This document shows positions 39,408-39,459 of a DNA stretch of 39,459 nucleotides, piece by piece. Numbering within the stretch: the first letter of the stretch is position 1; each line of letters opens with the position of its first letter. The DNA is from Gammaproteobacteria bacterium. GTDB lineage: Bacteria > Pseudomonadota > Gammaproteobacteria > Ga0077536. The stretch is taken from positions 1-39,459 of the forward strand of contig JACKNH010000031.1 in assembly GCA_024234975.1 (NCBI GenBank), written 5' to 3'. The translations under genes were made by a program, and so were the position numbers. Under the pieces are notes generated by a model. It searched no databases. It saw nothing but the letters and a program-made list of their open reading frames with translations, and was not told where the DNA came from.

Positions 39408-39459
39408 ATGCAGGTTTATTTGAACGGCACCTTCGTTGACGCGAACGAAGCCAGAGTTT
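39408..39459 (+). CDS. D-amino-acid aminotransferase-like protein, N-terminus (partial)
   Basis: An ATG at 39408 opens a frame that runs to the window edge: MQVYLNGTFVDANEARV. The pattern VYLNGxF...EARV is the usual opening of class IV PLP aminotransferases of the D-alanine transaminase (Dat) type, which make D-Glu or D-Ala for peptidoglycan. In related genomes a dat-like gene follows dacA and precedes a DUF493 gene, lipB and lipA, so context supports it. Branched-chain or aminodeoxychorismate members of the same fold cannot be excluded from 17 residues. The 117-nt gap before it has a TATACT at 39331-39336 but no matching -35. Confidence 0.7.
   Translation, partial: MQVYLNGTFVDANEARV

Overview
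This window is a chromosomal core region of a gammaproteobacterium. RpoB, RpoC, RpoA, EF-G, SecY and the ribosomal proteins all align end to end, from memory, with Escherichia coli or Pseudomonas homologues. RpoC and RpoA even share E. coli residue numbering at their catalytic, zinc and promoter-contact positions. DNA is moderately GC-rich. A gatCAB operon sits divergent to mreB, as in Pseudomonas, and E. coli lacks gatCAB. I would place the organism among the deeper lineages (Chromatiales, Steroidobacterales or Woeseiales type) but cannot name a genus. I saw no insertion sequence, phage gene, CRISPR array or tRNA/rRNA gene.

Layout, left half (1-27036, all + strand): the 3' end of rplL, then rpoB-rpoC; a 573-nt non-coding stretch with a near-consensus promoter; then rpsL-rpsG-fusA-tuf (str), rpsJ-rplC-rplD-rplW-rplB-rpsS-rplV-rpsC-rplP-rpmC-rpsQ (S10), rplN-rplX-rplE-rpsN-rpsH-rplF-rplR-rpsE-rpmD-rplO-secY-rpmJ (spc) and rpsM-rpsK-rpsD-rpoA-rplQ (alpha). 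The four E. coli-type operons are joined without any obvious internal terminator. A 15-bp hairpin with a T-run after rplQ ends the series. Many genes overlap or nearly touch, which implies translational coupling.

Middle (27095-30300, - strand): gatC-gatA-gatB, encoding the tRNA-dependent amidotransferase that finishes Gln-tRNA and/or Asn-tRNA synthesis. It converges on rplQ and diverges from mreB.

Right (30535-39459, + strand): a cell-wall elongation cluster. mreB-mreC-mreD (cytoskeleton and membrane scaffold) and mrdA-rodA (PBP2 transpeptidase and SEDS glycosyltransferase) form the Rod complex. mltB and rlpA (lytic transglycosylases) and dacA (D,D-carboxypeptidase) remodel the wall. The window ends in the first codons of a D-amino-acid aminotransferase-like gene.

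Most of the window is ordinary and highly conserved. The parts worth a second look are: the long, hairpin-rich rpoC-rpsL stretch, with a promoter inside an inverted repeat and mutually exclusive helices; mreC, which has no conventional start codon for its conserved N-terminus; and tuf, whose codon usage differs sharply from its neighbours. No clearly new multigene system is visible.
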